From contig CAUDQR010000002.1 in the NCBI GenBank assembly GCA_958451615.1, forward strand, positions 62,001 through 126,000: a DNA stretch of 64,000 nucleotides. The letters are read 5' to 3'. Each line of letters starts with the position of its first letter. Position 1 is the stretch's first letter. Below, piece after piece: positions 50,637 through 59,890 of the stretch. This stretch comes from an uncultured Collinsella sp. (GTDB taxonomy: Bacteria; Actinomycetota; Coriobacteriia; Coriobacteriales; Coriobacteriaceae). The translations under genes were made by a program, and so were the position numbers. The notes under the pieces are model-generated. The model made no database searches, had not been told where the DNA came from, and worked only from the letters and a program-made list of their open reading frames with translations.

Positions 50637-52307
50637 ATGGCAGCTAAAAAATCATCTCCCTTGAAGATCATCCCGCTCGGCGGCTTAGATGGTATCGGCA
50701 AGAACATGACGGTCTTCGAGTGCGGCGACGACATGGTGCTCGTCGACGCTGGCCTCATGTTCCCCGACGATTCGCAGCCCGGTATCGACCTGGTGCTCCC
50801 GGATTACACCTACGTTCTGGAGAACGAGGAAAAGCTCCGCGGCATCATCGTCACTCACGGCCACGAGGACCACACCGGTTCGCTTCCGTATCTACTGCAG
50901 GACCTCAACAACAAGGTGCCCATCTTCTCGAGCAAGCTGACGCTCGGCTTTATCGAGGGCAAGCTCTCCGAGTTCCGCATTCGTGCACCCAAGTTCCGTG
51001 AGGTCAAGGGCGGCAGCCACGTCAATTTGGGTGGCATCTCGCTCGACTTCTTTTCGATGACGCACTCCATCCCGGGCGCTCTGGGCGTGTTCATCCGCAC
51101 CAACCAGGGCACCGTTATGCACACCGGCGACTTTAAGCTCGACCAGACGCCCATCGACGGCGTCACGCCCGACTATGCCGCTATCAGCCGCTTTGCCAAG
51201 CAGGGCATCGACCTGCTGCTGTCCGACTCCACCAACGCCACGGTCCCCGGCTTTACTAAGTCCGAGGCCGAGGTTGGCCCCAATCTGTTGCATGCCATCA
51301 AGAATGCTCCGGGCCGCGTGTTCGTCGCGTCGTTCTCGAGCCACATCCATCGTCTGCAGCAGATCTGCGACGCCGCCCGCAAGTGCGGCCGCAAGGTCGT
51401 CGTGACCGGTCGTTCCATGCTCACCAACACCCGCGTGGCGCGCGAACTGGGCTATCTCAACATCGATGATGCCGATATCATCGATGCCTTCGACATTGAC
51501 AACCTGCCCGATGACAAGATCGTCGTCATGTGCACCGGTTCGCAGGGCGAGCCGCTGTCGGCCCTGTCCCGCATGGCCAACGGCGAGCACAAGACGCTCT
51601 CCATCCACGAGGGCGATACCGTCATCCTCTCGGCAACGCCGGTCCCCGGTAACGAGAAGGCCGTTCAGCAGGTCGTTAACAGCCTCGCCAAGCTTGGTTG
51701 CGACGTGTGGGATAAGAACCGCGCCCTCGTTCACGTTTCGGGTCACGGCAGCCAGGAGGAGCTCAAGCTCTTGATGGCCATGGCCAAGCCTACGTACTTT
51801 ATGCCGGTCCACGGCGAGGCCGTGCATCTGCGCGCCCATGCTCAACTTGCACGCAAGATGGGCCTCAAGGAAGATCATATCTTTATCCTCGACAACGGTG
51901 ACACGCTCGAGATGCGTGGCGGTATCGTCAAGCGCGGTACGCCCGTCGAGTCTGGCGTCGTCTACGTCGACGGACTGCGTATCGGCGATACCGACCCCAT
52001 CGTTCTGCGCGATCGTCAGAAGCTTGCCAACGACGGTATGGTCACGGCTGTCGCCATCGTTTCGCTCAAGCACAAGAAGATCGAGGCCATCGAGTTCTCG
52101 GGCCGCGGCGTCTCCTTTGCCATTGACGACCAGTTCTCCGAGGACGCCTCGGCGTCCATCATGAAGACGATCGAGAAGGGCAAGTTCAGCTTTACGAGCA
52201 GCGGTTCCGATGCCATTCGCAAGGCCGTGCGCGACTCGCTCTCTAACTTTATCTGGAGCCGTACGCGCACTCGTCCGATGATCATCCCGGTCGTCATGGA
52301 GGTTTAG
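50637..52307 (+). CDS. rnj: Ribonuclease J
   Basis: RNase J is a metallo-beta-lactamase-type enzyme with 5' exonuclease and endonuclease activity, central to mRNA decay and rRNA maturation in Gram-positives. The 556-residue protein has VTHGHEDHTGSLPYLL, MHTGDFKLDQTP, DSTNATVPGFT, the beta-CASP motif SFSSHIHRLQQI and the ribonuclease-specific HVSGHGSQEELKLLM and MPVHGEAVHLRAHA. ATG 50637 is used; AAAGGAA lies 13 bases upstream, rather far. It follows the structured region after pnp, another RNA-decay gene. Confidence 0.96.
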   Translation: MAAKKSSPLKIIPLGGLDGIGKNMTVFECGDDMVLVDAGLMFPDDSQPGIDLVLPDYTYVLENEEKLRGIIVTHGHEDHTGSLPYLLQDLNNKVPIFSSKLTLGFIEGKLSEFRIRAPKFREVKGGSHVNLGGISLDFFSMTHSIPGALGVFIRTNQGTVMHTGDFKLDQTPIDGVTPDYAAISRFAKQGIDLLLSDSTNATVPGFTKSEAEVGPNLLHAIKNAPGRVFVASFSSHIHRLQQICDAARKCGRKVVVTGRSMLTNTRVARELGYLNIDDADIIDAFDIDNLPDDKIVVMCTGSQGEPLSALSRMANGEHKTLSIHEGDTVILSATPVPGNEKAVQQVVNSLAKLGCDVWDKNRALVHVSGHGSQEELKLLMAMAKPTYFMPVHGEAVHLRAHAQLARKMGLKEDHIFILDNGDTLEMRGGIVKRGTPVESGVVYVDGLRIGDTDPIVLRDRQKLANDGMVTAVAIVSLKHKKIEAIEFSGRGVSFAIDDQFSEDASASIMKTIEKGKFSFTSSGSDAIRKAVRDSLSNFIWSRTRTRPMIIPVVMEV

Positions 52308-52308
52308 T

Positions 52309-55089
52309 TTGGCGCGCGGATCTGCACAAAACGCCAAAGGCAATAAAGCCAACAACCAACCGGCATCTGCTAAGGGTGCCGGTTCCCATCTTCGTGCCAA
52401 TAAGGGCCACGAGGCCGAGTTCGACGATTTTGAGCCCCTGGTCGAGCCTTCGGCCAATCGCGATATCGCTGGTGTGGTCATCGCCGTTTTGGCGATTGCG
52501 TCCTTCATTGCCGTGATCTCTCCGGCAACAGCGCCCGTGACGGCTGCGGTTGCCGGTTTCTACCACCTGGGCTTTGGTCTGGGCGCCTACGTGCTGCCGA
52601 TCGTCATCTTGCTGTTTGCCGCCACGCTCTTTTTGGGTGAGGACTCGCCGCTCAACGTGCGCTCTGTTGCGGGCGGCGCCTTGGTCTTTATCGCCGTCGT
52701 CTCCATTCTTTCGCTGATGGTGCCGGGCACGAGCGATTCGTGCGACCTTATGTTTACGCCGCAGAACCTTTCCGTGTCGGGCGGCTACATTGGCGCCTTT
52801 ATCGCAAGTGCCTTGCAAAACGCCTTGGGTAAACCTATCGCCATGGTTGTCTTGCTGGGGCTTGTCGTCGTTGGTTTGGTCATTATCGGCTTTTCGGTGG
52901 GTGGCGTTTTGCGCTCCGCACGCGATCGCGCTGCCGATTTTGCCGAGCGTCGACGTGCCGATGTCAATGCGAGCCCGTGGGGCGATGAAGAGGCCCTGTC
53001 TGTTCCCGGCGTCGCTCGTCCGCACCTGAGCATTTTGCGCCAGAAGGGGACTGACGCCGCGGTGACCACGGTCATGGGTGGCGATGTCGACCCGGTTTTG
53101 GATGACGACGAGGACGATGACCCGTTTGTCGACGTATCCGAGTCGGTTGAAGCCGAGCGGGCCAAGACCACGCTGCTGCCGCGCCGTCATGCCAAGAAGG
53201 GCAAGACTGCGCCTAAGCTCAATACGAGTGAGCCCGACCCGTCTTGGTCCGATAGCGAGATTGAGCTCACCGAGGGCGATGACGAGGACGACGAGGCTCC
53301 GATTGAGACCGCAAAGACAACTTTGCTGCCGCGTCGCCATGCAAAGCGCGGCCAGGTCACCGGACAGCTTTCGATGGAGGACGATCCGGACAAGGTTGAC
53401 GAGTCCGAGCCGCCGTTTTCCGTGAATCCCGTCTCGGCCGCCCCCCAGATCCCCGACTTCCTGAAGCACCCCAAGGTCGCTGACGCCTCAACCTCTACGG
53501 CCTCTGCCGCTCCTGCTGCGGCTGACAATGGGGGAGCGAGCGACACCGCAACTGACGCCGAGGGCGAAGAAGAGGACGGCCTCAAGCTTCCGCCGCTCGA
53601 AATCCTGCATGCCAACCCGCAGTCGGCTTCCGCTGCGTCTTCGGACAAGGAGCTGGAGCAGACCGCTGAGTCACTGCAATCCACCTTGCTTGAGTTTGGC
53701 CGCAGTGCCCGCGTGGTCGGCTGGATCGCCGGCCCCACGGTGACGACCTTTAAGCTGCAGCCCGGTGAGGGCGAGCGTGTGAGCAAAATCTCGAGCCTCG
53801 AGGACGATATCGCGCTTTCGCTCGCTGCCCAGTCGGTGCGTATCTTTGCCCCGATCCCCGGCACCTCGCTCGTGGGCATCGAGATTCCCAACCGCAAGCG
53901 CCAGAACGTCAATCTGGGCGACGTGCTGCCCTATGTGAAGGGCGGTCCGCTCGAGCTCGCTATCGGCCGTGACGCCGAGGGCACGCCGGTCGTCGCCGAC
54001 CTCGCAAAGATGCCTCACCTTTTGATCGCCGGTACGACTGGTTCTGGTAAGTCGGTGATGATCAACTCCATCATCACGACCTTGCTCATGCGCGCCCTTC
54101 CCGAGGACGTTCGCCTGATTATGGTCGACCCCAAGCGCGTCGAGCTTGCGGGCTATAACGGTCTGCCGCATCTCTATGTGCCCGTGGTGACCGAGCCTAA
54201 GCAGGCCGCGAGCGCTCTGCAATGGGCTGTGTCCGAGATGGAGCGTCGCCTGAAGGTTTTCGAGCGTCTCAACGTGCGTAAGATCTCGACCTACAATGAA
54301 AAGCAGGCCGCCGGCGAGTTTGAGCATTACGACAGCCCGCCGCAAAAGATGCCCTACCTGGTCATCATCATCGACGAGCTTTCGGACCTGATGATGGTCG
54401 CCGGTAAGGATGTCGAGGCCTCGATCGTGCGTATTGCACAGCTGGGCCGTGCCGCCGGTATTCATCTTATCGTGGCCACGCAGCGCCCCAGCTCCAACGT
54501 GGTGACGGGCCTCATCAAGGCCAACATCACCAACCGCATCGCCTTTAACGTCGCCACGGGCATCGACTCGCGCGTCATCATCGACCAGATGGGCGCCGAG
54601 AAGCTCACCGGTTTGGGCGACATGCTGTTCTCCAAGGTCGACTGGGGCAAGCCCCGCCGTATCCAGGGCTGCTTTGTCTCGGACGACGAAATCAACGAGA
54701 TTGTCGAGTTCGTCAAGTCGCAGAGCGAGCCCGACTACCACGAGGAGATTCTGTCCGCCGTGGCGCCCGCTTCCATGTCCATGGCTGGTGGCGGCGGCAT
54801 TGTCCGCACCGGAGTCGCCGAGCCGCAAGACGATGATCCGCTCATTTGGGAAGCCGCCCATATTGTGGTGGAATCGCAGCTGGGCTCCACATCTGGCCTG
54901 CAACGCCGCCTGAAGGTTGGCTATGCGCGTGCCGGGCGTATTATGGACATGCTGGAAGAAAAGGGTGTCGTCGGCCCGCCCGACGGTTCCAAGCCGCGCG
55001 AGGTCCTGTTGGACGAGGAGGGGCTTGCCGCGCTGGAATCTGTCGACGCCGAGATGGCACGTGAAGATCGTGAGTTTGGAGGATTCTGA
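52309..55089 (+). CDS. ftsK: DNA translocase FtsK/SpoIIIE
   Basis: FtsK pumps chromosomal DNA through the septum and activates Xer recombination at dif. The 926-residue protein has a basic start, about four or five membrane segments (45-205), a long acidic linker (205-440), then the motor domain with Walker A AGTTGSGKSVMINS at about 575, LVIIIDELSDLMM and a C-terminal winged-helix gamma domain (VESQLGSTSGLQRRLKVGYARAG, given in part). The linker holds two copies of KTTLLPRRHAK at about residues 286 and 336. TTG 52309 follows GGAGGT in the end of rnj. Its partner XerC is at 6065. Confidence 0.96.
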   Translation: MARGSAQNAKGNKANNQPASAKGAGSHLRANKGHEAEFDDFEPLVEPSANRDIAGVVIAVLAIASFIAVISPATAPVTAAVAGFYHLGFGLGAYVLPIVILLFAATLFLGEDSPLNVRSVAGGALVFIAVVSILSLMVPGTSDSCDLMFTPQNLSVSGGYIGAFIASALQNALGKPIAMVVLLGLVVVGLVIIGFSVGGVLRSARDRAADFAERRRADVNASPWGDEEALSVPGVARPHLSILRQKGTDAAVTTVMGGDVDPVLDDDEDDDPFVDVSESVEAERAKTTLLPRRHAKKGKTAPKLNTSEPDPSWSDSEIELTEGDDEDDEAPIETAKTTLLPRRHAKRGQVTGQLSMEDDPDKVDESEPPFSVNPVSAAPQIPDFLKHPKVADASTSTASAAPAAADNGGASDTATDAEGEEEDGLKLPPLEILHANPQSASAASSDKELEQTAESLQSTLLEFGRSARVVGWIAGPTVTTFKLQPGEGERVSKISSLEDDIALSLAAQSVRIFAPIPGTSLVGIEIPNRKRQNVNLGDVLPYVKGGPLELAIGRDAEGTPVVADLAKMPHLLIAGTTGSGKSVMINSIITTLLMRALPEDVRLIMVDPKRVELAGYNGLPHLYVPVVTEPKQAASALQWAVSEMERRLKVFERLNVRKISTYNEKQAAGEFEHYDSPPQKMPYLVIIIDELSDLMMVAGKDVEASIVRIAQLGRAAGIHLIVATQRPSSNVVTGLIKANITNRIAFNVATGIDSRVIIDQMGAEKLTGLGDMLFSKVDWGKPRRIQGCFVSDDEINEIVEFVKSQSEPDYHEEILSAVAPASMSMAGGGGIVRTGVAEPQDDDPLIWEAAHIVVESQLGSTSGLQRRLKVGYARAGRIMDMLEEKGVVGPPDGSKPREVLLDEEGLAALESVDAEMAREDREFGGF

Positions 55090-56600
55090 TGGCTGCACGC
55101 TTTGGTGACATGCTGCTCGAGCAGCGTCGCCGAATGGGCCTTTCCATTCAGCAGGTCGCCAACACCATCAAAATCAGGCCGCAGATCATCGAGTTTTTCG
55201 AGACCGGTAACTTTGCTTCGATGCCGCCGCGCGGCTATGCGCAGGGCATGATTTCGAGCTATGCTCGTTTTTTGGGCCTCAATCCGCGCGAGGTCGTCAA
55301 TGCCTACTTTGACGAACTGATGGCATACGAACGCGAGACGTCGCAGCAGGGCGGTCGTTTCCAGGACGCCGCCGGCTACGTCAATTCGCGTTCCTCTGTC
55401 GATAACGGGCGCTTCCTGATGGTTCAGGGCGGTCGTTCGACTCGCTATGGACAGCGTCCTCAGCAGGCCGGTTATATCACCGAGACGGGTTCGGGCGAGG
55501 AGATTCGCTCGCAGCGTGACCGGTTCCGCAGTACGCCGATGCCCGAGGACCGTGCACTTCCCGCTGCCCGCGGCGTGGCGCGTGACCCTCGTGCCGGCTA
55601 CGGCGACGGCGGCTATTCCGATCGCGGTCACCGTGGTATCTCCACCGGACGCTCTCGCAGTGGCTATGCGGACGCCGATACCACGCAGGTGACGCCGCGT
55701 CTTCGCTCTCAACCACAGCCGTATGGCCAGCGCTCTTCGGCTCCGCGTGCGGGCCAGCGTGGCTATCAAGGCCGCGGTGAACTTGCGCCCCGCTCGGGTC
55801 AGCGCAGCCTTCAGGGCCAGGGTGGCTATTGCGGCCGTTCCGATAGCAATCGTGGCCGTATGCCTCAGGGAGGCGGCCGCAGCAGTTCCAGTCGTGGACG
55901 CGGCGGTTCCCGTGCTCCTCAAAACAACGGGCTCGATCCGCGTATCGTCTACGCCGGTATCGGTGCCGTGGCGTTGCTGCTGATCGTGCTCATCGTGGTA
56001 CTTCTGCGCGGCTGCGCATCTTCGACGCCCGAGACCACGCCCGAGACGCCCGCTGTTACCAAGACGACGACCAAGAAGTCTTCTAAGAAGACCGAAACGG
56101 TCGACGAGGACGAAGACACCGATGAGGCGACGGATGAGTCGACCGGTTCGGACGCCACCAAGACGACGGCTAAAAAGGAAGAGAACGAGGCAACGAAGGT
56201 CAAGGTCTCCGTTGCCAAGGGAAAGACCGCGTGGATTGAGGTCAAGGTCGACGGAAAGTCGGTCTATGGCGCCCAGGCGACTGGCCCCTTTGAGCAGGAG
56301 TACACGCCCGAGTCCTCGATCGAGATCACCACGTCCAAGCCTTCCGATGTCACCGTTACCAAGAATGGCGAAAAGGTCCGTTACGATACCAAGACTTCGG
56401 GCGTGGCGCGTGTGACGATCACCGTTCCCAAGAAGGAGACGACCGATTCCGAGAATGGTGAAAGTTCTGATGGTGCCGACACCACCGACGGTACCGATAC
56501 CACCGACGGCACCGATGCCCAGTCCACGGATGGCGCCGATGCCGCAACTGACGGTCAGACGCCCACCGATTCTACCGACTATTCGTACGATAGCTATTAA
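55089..56600 (+). CDS. rodZ: RodZ-like helix-turn-helix membrane protein
   Basis: RodZ links the MreB cytoskeleton to wall synthesis. The 503-residue protein has an N-terminal helix-turn-helix (about 5-70: MLLEQRRRMGLSIQQVANTIKI), a long Arg/Gly/Gln/Ser-rich cytoplasmic region (about 90-280), one membrane segment (about 286-308) and an outer part. That part has a Thr/Lys/Glu-rich stalk, a DUF4115-like beta domain (about 385-450) and a Thr/Asp/Gly tail with TTDGTD repeats. Typical RodZ proteins have a much shorter linker, so the call rests on the first domain, topology and position after ftsK. ATG 55089 overlaps the ftsK TGA. Confidence 0.75.
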   Translation: MAARFGDMLLEQRRRMGLSIQQVANTIKIRPQIIEFFETGNFASMPPRGYAQGMISSYARFLGLNPREVVNAYFDELMAYERETSQQGGRFQDAAGYVNSRSSVDNGRFLMVQGGRSTRYGQRPQQAGYITETGSGEEIRSQRDRFRSTPMPEDRALPAARGVARDPRAGYGDGGYSDRGHRGISTGRSRSGYADADTTQVTPRLRSQPQPYGQRSSAPRAGQRGYQGRGELAPRSGQRSLQGQGGYCGRSDSNRGRMPQGGGRSSSSRGRGGSRAPQNNGLDPRIVYAGIGAVALLLIVLIVVLLRGCASSTPETTPETPAVTKTTTKKSSKKTETVDEDEDTDEATDESTGSDATKTTAKKEENEATKVKVSVAKGKTAWIEVKVDGKSVYGAQATGPFEQEYTPESSIEITTSKPSDVTVTKNGEKVRYDTKTSGVARVTITVPKKETTDSENGESSDGADTTDGTDTTDGTDAQSTDGADAATDGQTPTDSTDYSYDSY

Positions 56601-56626
56601 GCCGCTCGTACGCGAAAGGAAACATC

Positions 56627-57124
56627 ATGGCTAAAGATTCCAGCTTCGACGTCGTGTCCGAGGTCAATATGCAAGAGGTCGACAACGCCTTCCAGCAGAC
56701 CACGCGCGAGATTTCCCAGCGCTATGACCTGAAGGATTCCGGCGCCACGATTGAGCTTTCGAAGGGCGACAAGCTCTTTACGATCAACGCCCCGGCCGAC
56801 TTTGTCTCCAAGCAGATCATCGATGTCCTGAGCTCCAAGCTCATCAAGCGCGGTATCGACCTCAAGGCTGTTTCGTGGGATGCTCCGCAGGCGGCATCGG
56901 GCGGCACCGTGCGCGTGCTCGGCCATATCGTCGAGGGTATCGACCAGGCGACCGCCAAGAAGATCAACAAGGACATCAAGGACCAAAAGCTCAAGGTCAA
57001 GGTGACCATCGAAGCTGACAAGCTGCGTGTTTCCTCTGCTTCGAAGGACGCGTTGCAGACCGTGATTCAGTTCCTGCGCGACCAGGACTACGGCCAGCCG
57101 CTGCAGTTCACCAACTACCGCTAA
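56627..57124 (+). CDS. yajQ: YajQ family (UPF0234) nucleotide-binding protein
   Basis: The 165-residue protein starts MAKDSSFDVVSEVNMQEVDNA and has the full UPF0234 pattern: SQRYDLKDSGATIEL, then KLIKRGIDLKAVSWD, and ends RDQDYGQPLQFTNYR. The fold is two ferredoxin-like halves. Some members bind cyclic di-GMP and others RNA or tRNA; the local role is not known. GAAAGGA precedes the ATG. Confidence 0.95.
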   Translation: MAKDSSFDVVSEVNMQEVDNAFQQTTREISQRYDLKDSGATIELSKGDKLFTINAPADFVSKQIIDVLSSKLIKRGIDLKAVSWDAPQAASGGTVRVLGHIVEGIDQATAKKINKDIKDQKLKVKVTIEADKLRVSSASKDALQTVIQFLRDQDYGQPLQFTNYR

Positions 57125-57151
57125 TATCATTTGAAAGGACCGCTCTCCAAC

Positions 57152-58501
57152 ATGGATACACCGTTGGGCTCCGTGCTCTACATCACCCTCGGGTGCGCCA
57201 AGAACGAGGTCGATACCGACCGCATGCGTTCTCTTTTGACCGCCGCAGGCTACGAGGAGGCATTCGACCCGCAGGAGGCCGATATCGCCATCGTCAATAC
57301 GTGCTCGTTCCTCGCCTCCGCAACGTCCGAGAGCATCGAGATCACGCTCGAGCTCGCCAACGAGGTGCAGGACGGCGTTCGTTCTTGCCCCATCGTCATG
57401 TGCGGCTGTGTGCCGTCGCGCTATGGCGACGACCTGCCTGACGAGCTGCCCGAGGTCGCTGCCTTTGTGAAGGCCGACGAGGAAGACGGCATCGTGGCAG
57501 TCATCGATGGCGTGCTGGGTGTCGAGCGTGAGATCGCGGCCTATATCCCTCAGGTCAAGCGTACCGTCGAGGGTGCCGTTGCCTACGTCAAGATTTCCGA
57601 TGGCTGCAATCGTTTTTGCAGCTTCTGCATGATCCCCTATATTCGCGGTCGTTATCACTCGCGCAATGCCGAGAGCATTATTTCTGAGGTGCGCGACCTG
57701 GTTGCCGGTGGCGTGCGCGAGATCGTGCTGATCGGCCAGGACACGGGCATCTGGGGCACCGACTTTGCGGATGAGGACGTCGCCGAGGGCTCGCCGCGCA
57801 ATCTGGCGCAGCTGCTGCGTGCCGTCGCCGAGGCCGTGCGCCCGCAGAACGTCTGGGTCCGCGTGCTCTACCTGCAGCCCGAGGGCATGACCGATGAGCT
57901 CATCGAGACGATTCGCGATACGCCCGAGGTGCTTCCCTATATCGATATCCCCGTGCAGCACTGCGACGCGCGCATTCTCAAGGCTATGCGCCGTTCTGGT
58001 TCGCGCCAGGAGCTCGAGGACCTGTTCCGCGATCTGCGTGAGCGTATCCCCGGCATCGTGATCCGTTCCACGGCCATGGTCGGCTTCCCGACCGAGACCG
58101 ACGACGAGTTCCGCGACCTTATCGACTTTATGGACACCGTCGGCTTTGACTACACGAGCGTCTTTGCCTACTCGCAGGAGGAGGGCAGCCTGGCCGCTAA
58201 GATGGAGGGTCAGGTCGACGAAGAGGTCAAGCTCGAGCGCGCCCAGGAGGCCATGGACCTGGCTGAGTCGCTCGGTTTTGCCGCCACCGCCGCACATGTG
58301 GGCGAGCGCGCCCAGGTGATCGTCGACGGTATCGAAGAAACCGAGGACGGCGCCGAGCTGATCGGCCATGCCTGGTTCCAGGCGCCCGATTCCGATGGCG
58401 CGGTGCATCTGGACGCCAGCGAGGCGTCCGTGGGTGATATTCTGACCGTCGAGTTTACCGATAGCTTCTGCTATGAGCTTATCGGACATGTTGTGGAGTA
58501 G
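57152..58501 (+). CDS. rimO: Ribosomal protein uS12 methylthiotransferase RimO
   Basis: RimO adds a methylthio group to an Asp of uS12 using two [4Fe-4S] clusters. The 449-residue protein has VLYITLGCAKNEVDTDRM and IVNTCSFLASATSES in the UPF0004 domain, the radical SAM motif CNRFCSFCMIPYIRGRYHSR, the IDIPVQHCDARILKAMRR region and a C-terminal TRAM domain. LGCAKNEVD is the RimO type among its relatives (MtaB is at 42181). ATG 57152 follows GAAAGGA at 12 bases; TTG 57131 would overlap that site. Confidence 0.96.
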   Translation: MDTPLGSVLYITLGCAKNEVDTDRMRSLLTAAGYEEAFDPQEADIAIVNTCSFLASATSESIEITLELANEVQDGVRSCPIVMCGCVPSRYGDDLPDELPEVAAFVKADEEDGIVAVIDGVLGVEREIAAYIPQVKRTVEGAVAYVKISDGCNRFCSFCMIPYIRGRYHSRNAESIISEVRDLVAGGVREIVLIGQDTGIWGTDFADEDVAEGSPRNLAQLLRAVAEAVRPQNVWVRVLYLQPEGMTDELIETIRDTPEVLPYIDIPVQHCDARILKAMRRSGSRQELEDLFRDLRERIPGIVIRSTAMVGFPTETDDEFRDLIDFMDTVGFDYTSVFAYSQEEGSLAAKMEGQVDEEVKLERAQEAMDLAESLGFAATAAHVGERAQVIVDGIEETEDGAELIGHAWFQAPDSDGAVHLDASEASVGDILTVEFTDSFCYELIGHVVE

Positions 58502-58510
58502 GAGAGCGTC

Positions 58511-59149
58511 GTGGCAAACGAGAGCAATAAGGAACTGACGAGTGTTTGGACGCCCGCCAACATCGTGACGTGCGTTCGCATCGTCTTTATCCCGGTGTTC
58601 ATGATCGTGTCGGCGCTGTCTCACACGAGCGTTGCCGGTACGGACTGGAGCACCTTCGACGGCCCGCTCGCCGCCGCCGCCTTTATTCTGTACGTTATCC
58701 TGTCGTGCACCGATAAGGTCGACGGCTATCTGGCGCGCTCGCGCAACGAGATCACCGACTTCGGTAAGTTCTTGGACCCCATCGCCGACAAGCTACTCGT
58801 GTTCTCGGCCCTGCTGCTGTTCCTCGATTTTGGCGCGGTGACCGTGTGGTCCGTGTTCATTATCTTGTTCCGCGAGCTGTTGGTGAGCGCCCTTCGCATG
58901 GTCGCGAGTGCGGCCGGTGTGGTCATTGCCGCCGATAAGCTCGGCAAGTACAAGACGGCGACCACGATGGTCTCCATCTGCGGCTACCTGTGCGTCTTTG
59001 CGATGACCGGCCTCCAGTTGGGGCCTGCGGAGCTGTTGCTCGGTGTCTATGGCGTTTCACGCTTCCTGTACGCTGTTGCCGTTGTCCTGACCGTTATCTC
59101 GGGCGCCCAGTACTTCTGGAACTGCCGCAAGATCGTCTTTTCGGTTTAG
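58511..59149 (+). CDS. pgsA: CDP-diacylglycerol-glycerol-3-phosphate 3-phosphatidyltransferase
   Basis: PgsA makes phosphatidylglycerol phosphate in the membrane from CDP-diacylglycerol. The 212-residue protein has several membrane segments and the full CDP-alcohol phosphotransferase motif: in TDKVDGYLARSRNEITDFGK (58711-58770) and LDPIADK the spacing D-X2-DG-X2-AR-X8-G-X3-D-X3-D is present. GTG 58511 follows AGGAGA. The rodZ-pgsA-cinA-recA order is widespread in Gram-positives. Confidence 0.95.
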   Translation: MANESNKELTSVWTPANIVTCVRIVFIPVFMIVSALSHTSVAGTDWSTFDGPLAAAAFILYVILSCTDKVDGYLARSRNEITDFGKFLDPIADKLLVFSALLLFLDFGAVTVWSVFIILFRELLVSALRMVASAAGVVIAADKLGKYKTATTMVSICGYLCVFAMTGLQLGPAELLLGVYGVSRFLYAVAVVLTVISGAQYFWNCRKIVFSV

Positions 59150-59161
59150 GTCCTGGTGGGT

Positions 59162-59692
59162 ATGGCGGACTCTTTTGAGCAGATTTCCGCACATAACGAG
59201 GAGCTGGCGCGCGATATTGTCGAGCGCGCGAGCGCTCGGGGCGTGACGGTTTCTACGGCTGAGTCGCTGACGGCGGGTATGATCGCCTCGACGATTGCCG
59301 ATATCCCGGGCGCCTCGGCGGTGCTGCGCGGCGGTGCGGTGACCTATTGCGATGAGATCAAGCATCGTGTTCTGGGTGTTGAGCAGGAGACGCTCGATCG
59401 GTTTAGCGCCGTGTCGCACCAGACGGCGCGCGAGATGGCCGCGGGCTCGCTGGACCTCTATCAGAGCGATGTGGCCGTGAGCGCAACGGGCTACGCTGGG
59501 CCCGGTGGTGGCACCGAGCAAGACCCCGCCGGCACGTTCTATATTGGCTGGGCGTATCGCGTGGCTGATGGGGAAGTGCCGATCGTGGACTCTGTGCGTT
59601 GCCACTATGAGGGCGACCGTTCGTGTGTTCGTGCCCATGCGGTCACGGAGGCATTGGGACGCATTGCCCTTGTGCTCAACTCTATGGAATAG
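59162..59692 (+). CDS. pncC: CinA C-terminal domain protein (nicotinamide-nucleotide amidase type)
   Basis: The 176-residue protein corresponds to the CinA C-terminal domain only. It has VSTAESLTAGMIASTIAD, the RGGAVTYCDEIKHRVLGV region, and SATGYAGPGGGTEQDPAGTFYIGW. This domain removes the amide from NMN; long CinA proteins add an N-terminal domain missing here. The gene is called competence-induced in pneumococci, where it lies in a cinA-recA operon as here. ATG 59162 is used; GTG 59156 is nearly as good. The usual second Cys/Ser positions vary (AESLTAG in place of AESCTGG). Confidence 0.9.
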   Translation: MADSFEQISAHNEELARDIVERASARGVTVSTAESLTAGMIASTIADIPGASAVLRGGAVTYCDEIKHRVLGVEQETLDRFSAVSHQTAREMAAGSLDLYQSDVAVSATGYAGPGGGTEQDPAGTFYIGWAYRVADGEVPIVDSVRCHYEGDRSCVRAHAVTEALGRIALVLNSME

Positions 59693-59701
59693 GCGTGTTT
59701 T

Positions 59702-59724
59702 AAGGGGCCTTAGGGCCCCTTAAT
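59702..59724 (+). terminator. Weak terminator after cinA-type gene
   Basis: AAGGGGCC (59702-59709) pairs perfectly with GGCCCCTT (59714-59721); only two T residues follow. Confidence 0.5.
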
Positions 59725-59743
59725 TGTGGAGATGGGGACCTCT
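59723..59743 (+). repeat. Short intergenic repeat, copy 2
   Basis: AATTGTGGAGA, then TG, then GGGACCTC, as at 1590-1610 but with two changed bases in the middle. It again lies just after a gene and before a TTTGGT region. Confidence 0.5.
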
Positions 59744-59798
59744 GACGAATTTAGCTTTTGTGCTGGTCATAGGTGTATTATCTCCTTCCTTGTTTTTA

Positions 59799-59859
59799 TT
59801 TGGCCCTATGTGGTCAAGCATTTGGACAGTGTTTGGTCGGCGTTTGGTTGGGTTTTGGA
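59799..59859 (+). promoter_or_regulatory. Phased TTTGGT array upstream of recA (putative competence operator)
   Basis: TTTGGA (59821), TTTGGT (59832), TTTGGT (59843) and TTTGGA (59854) start exactly 11 bases apart. TTTGGC at 59799 is two further periods upstream. The middle pair, in TTTGGTCGGCGTTTGGTTGG, matches the sites before yraN-comM-dprA and comEA. It lies 30-90 bases above the SOS promoter. A TATGAT at 59873-59878 could be a -10 for a second promoter. Confidence 0.6.
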
Positions 59860-59890
59860 AAGACTGCCTGCATATGATTGGTCTGAACGG

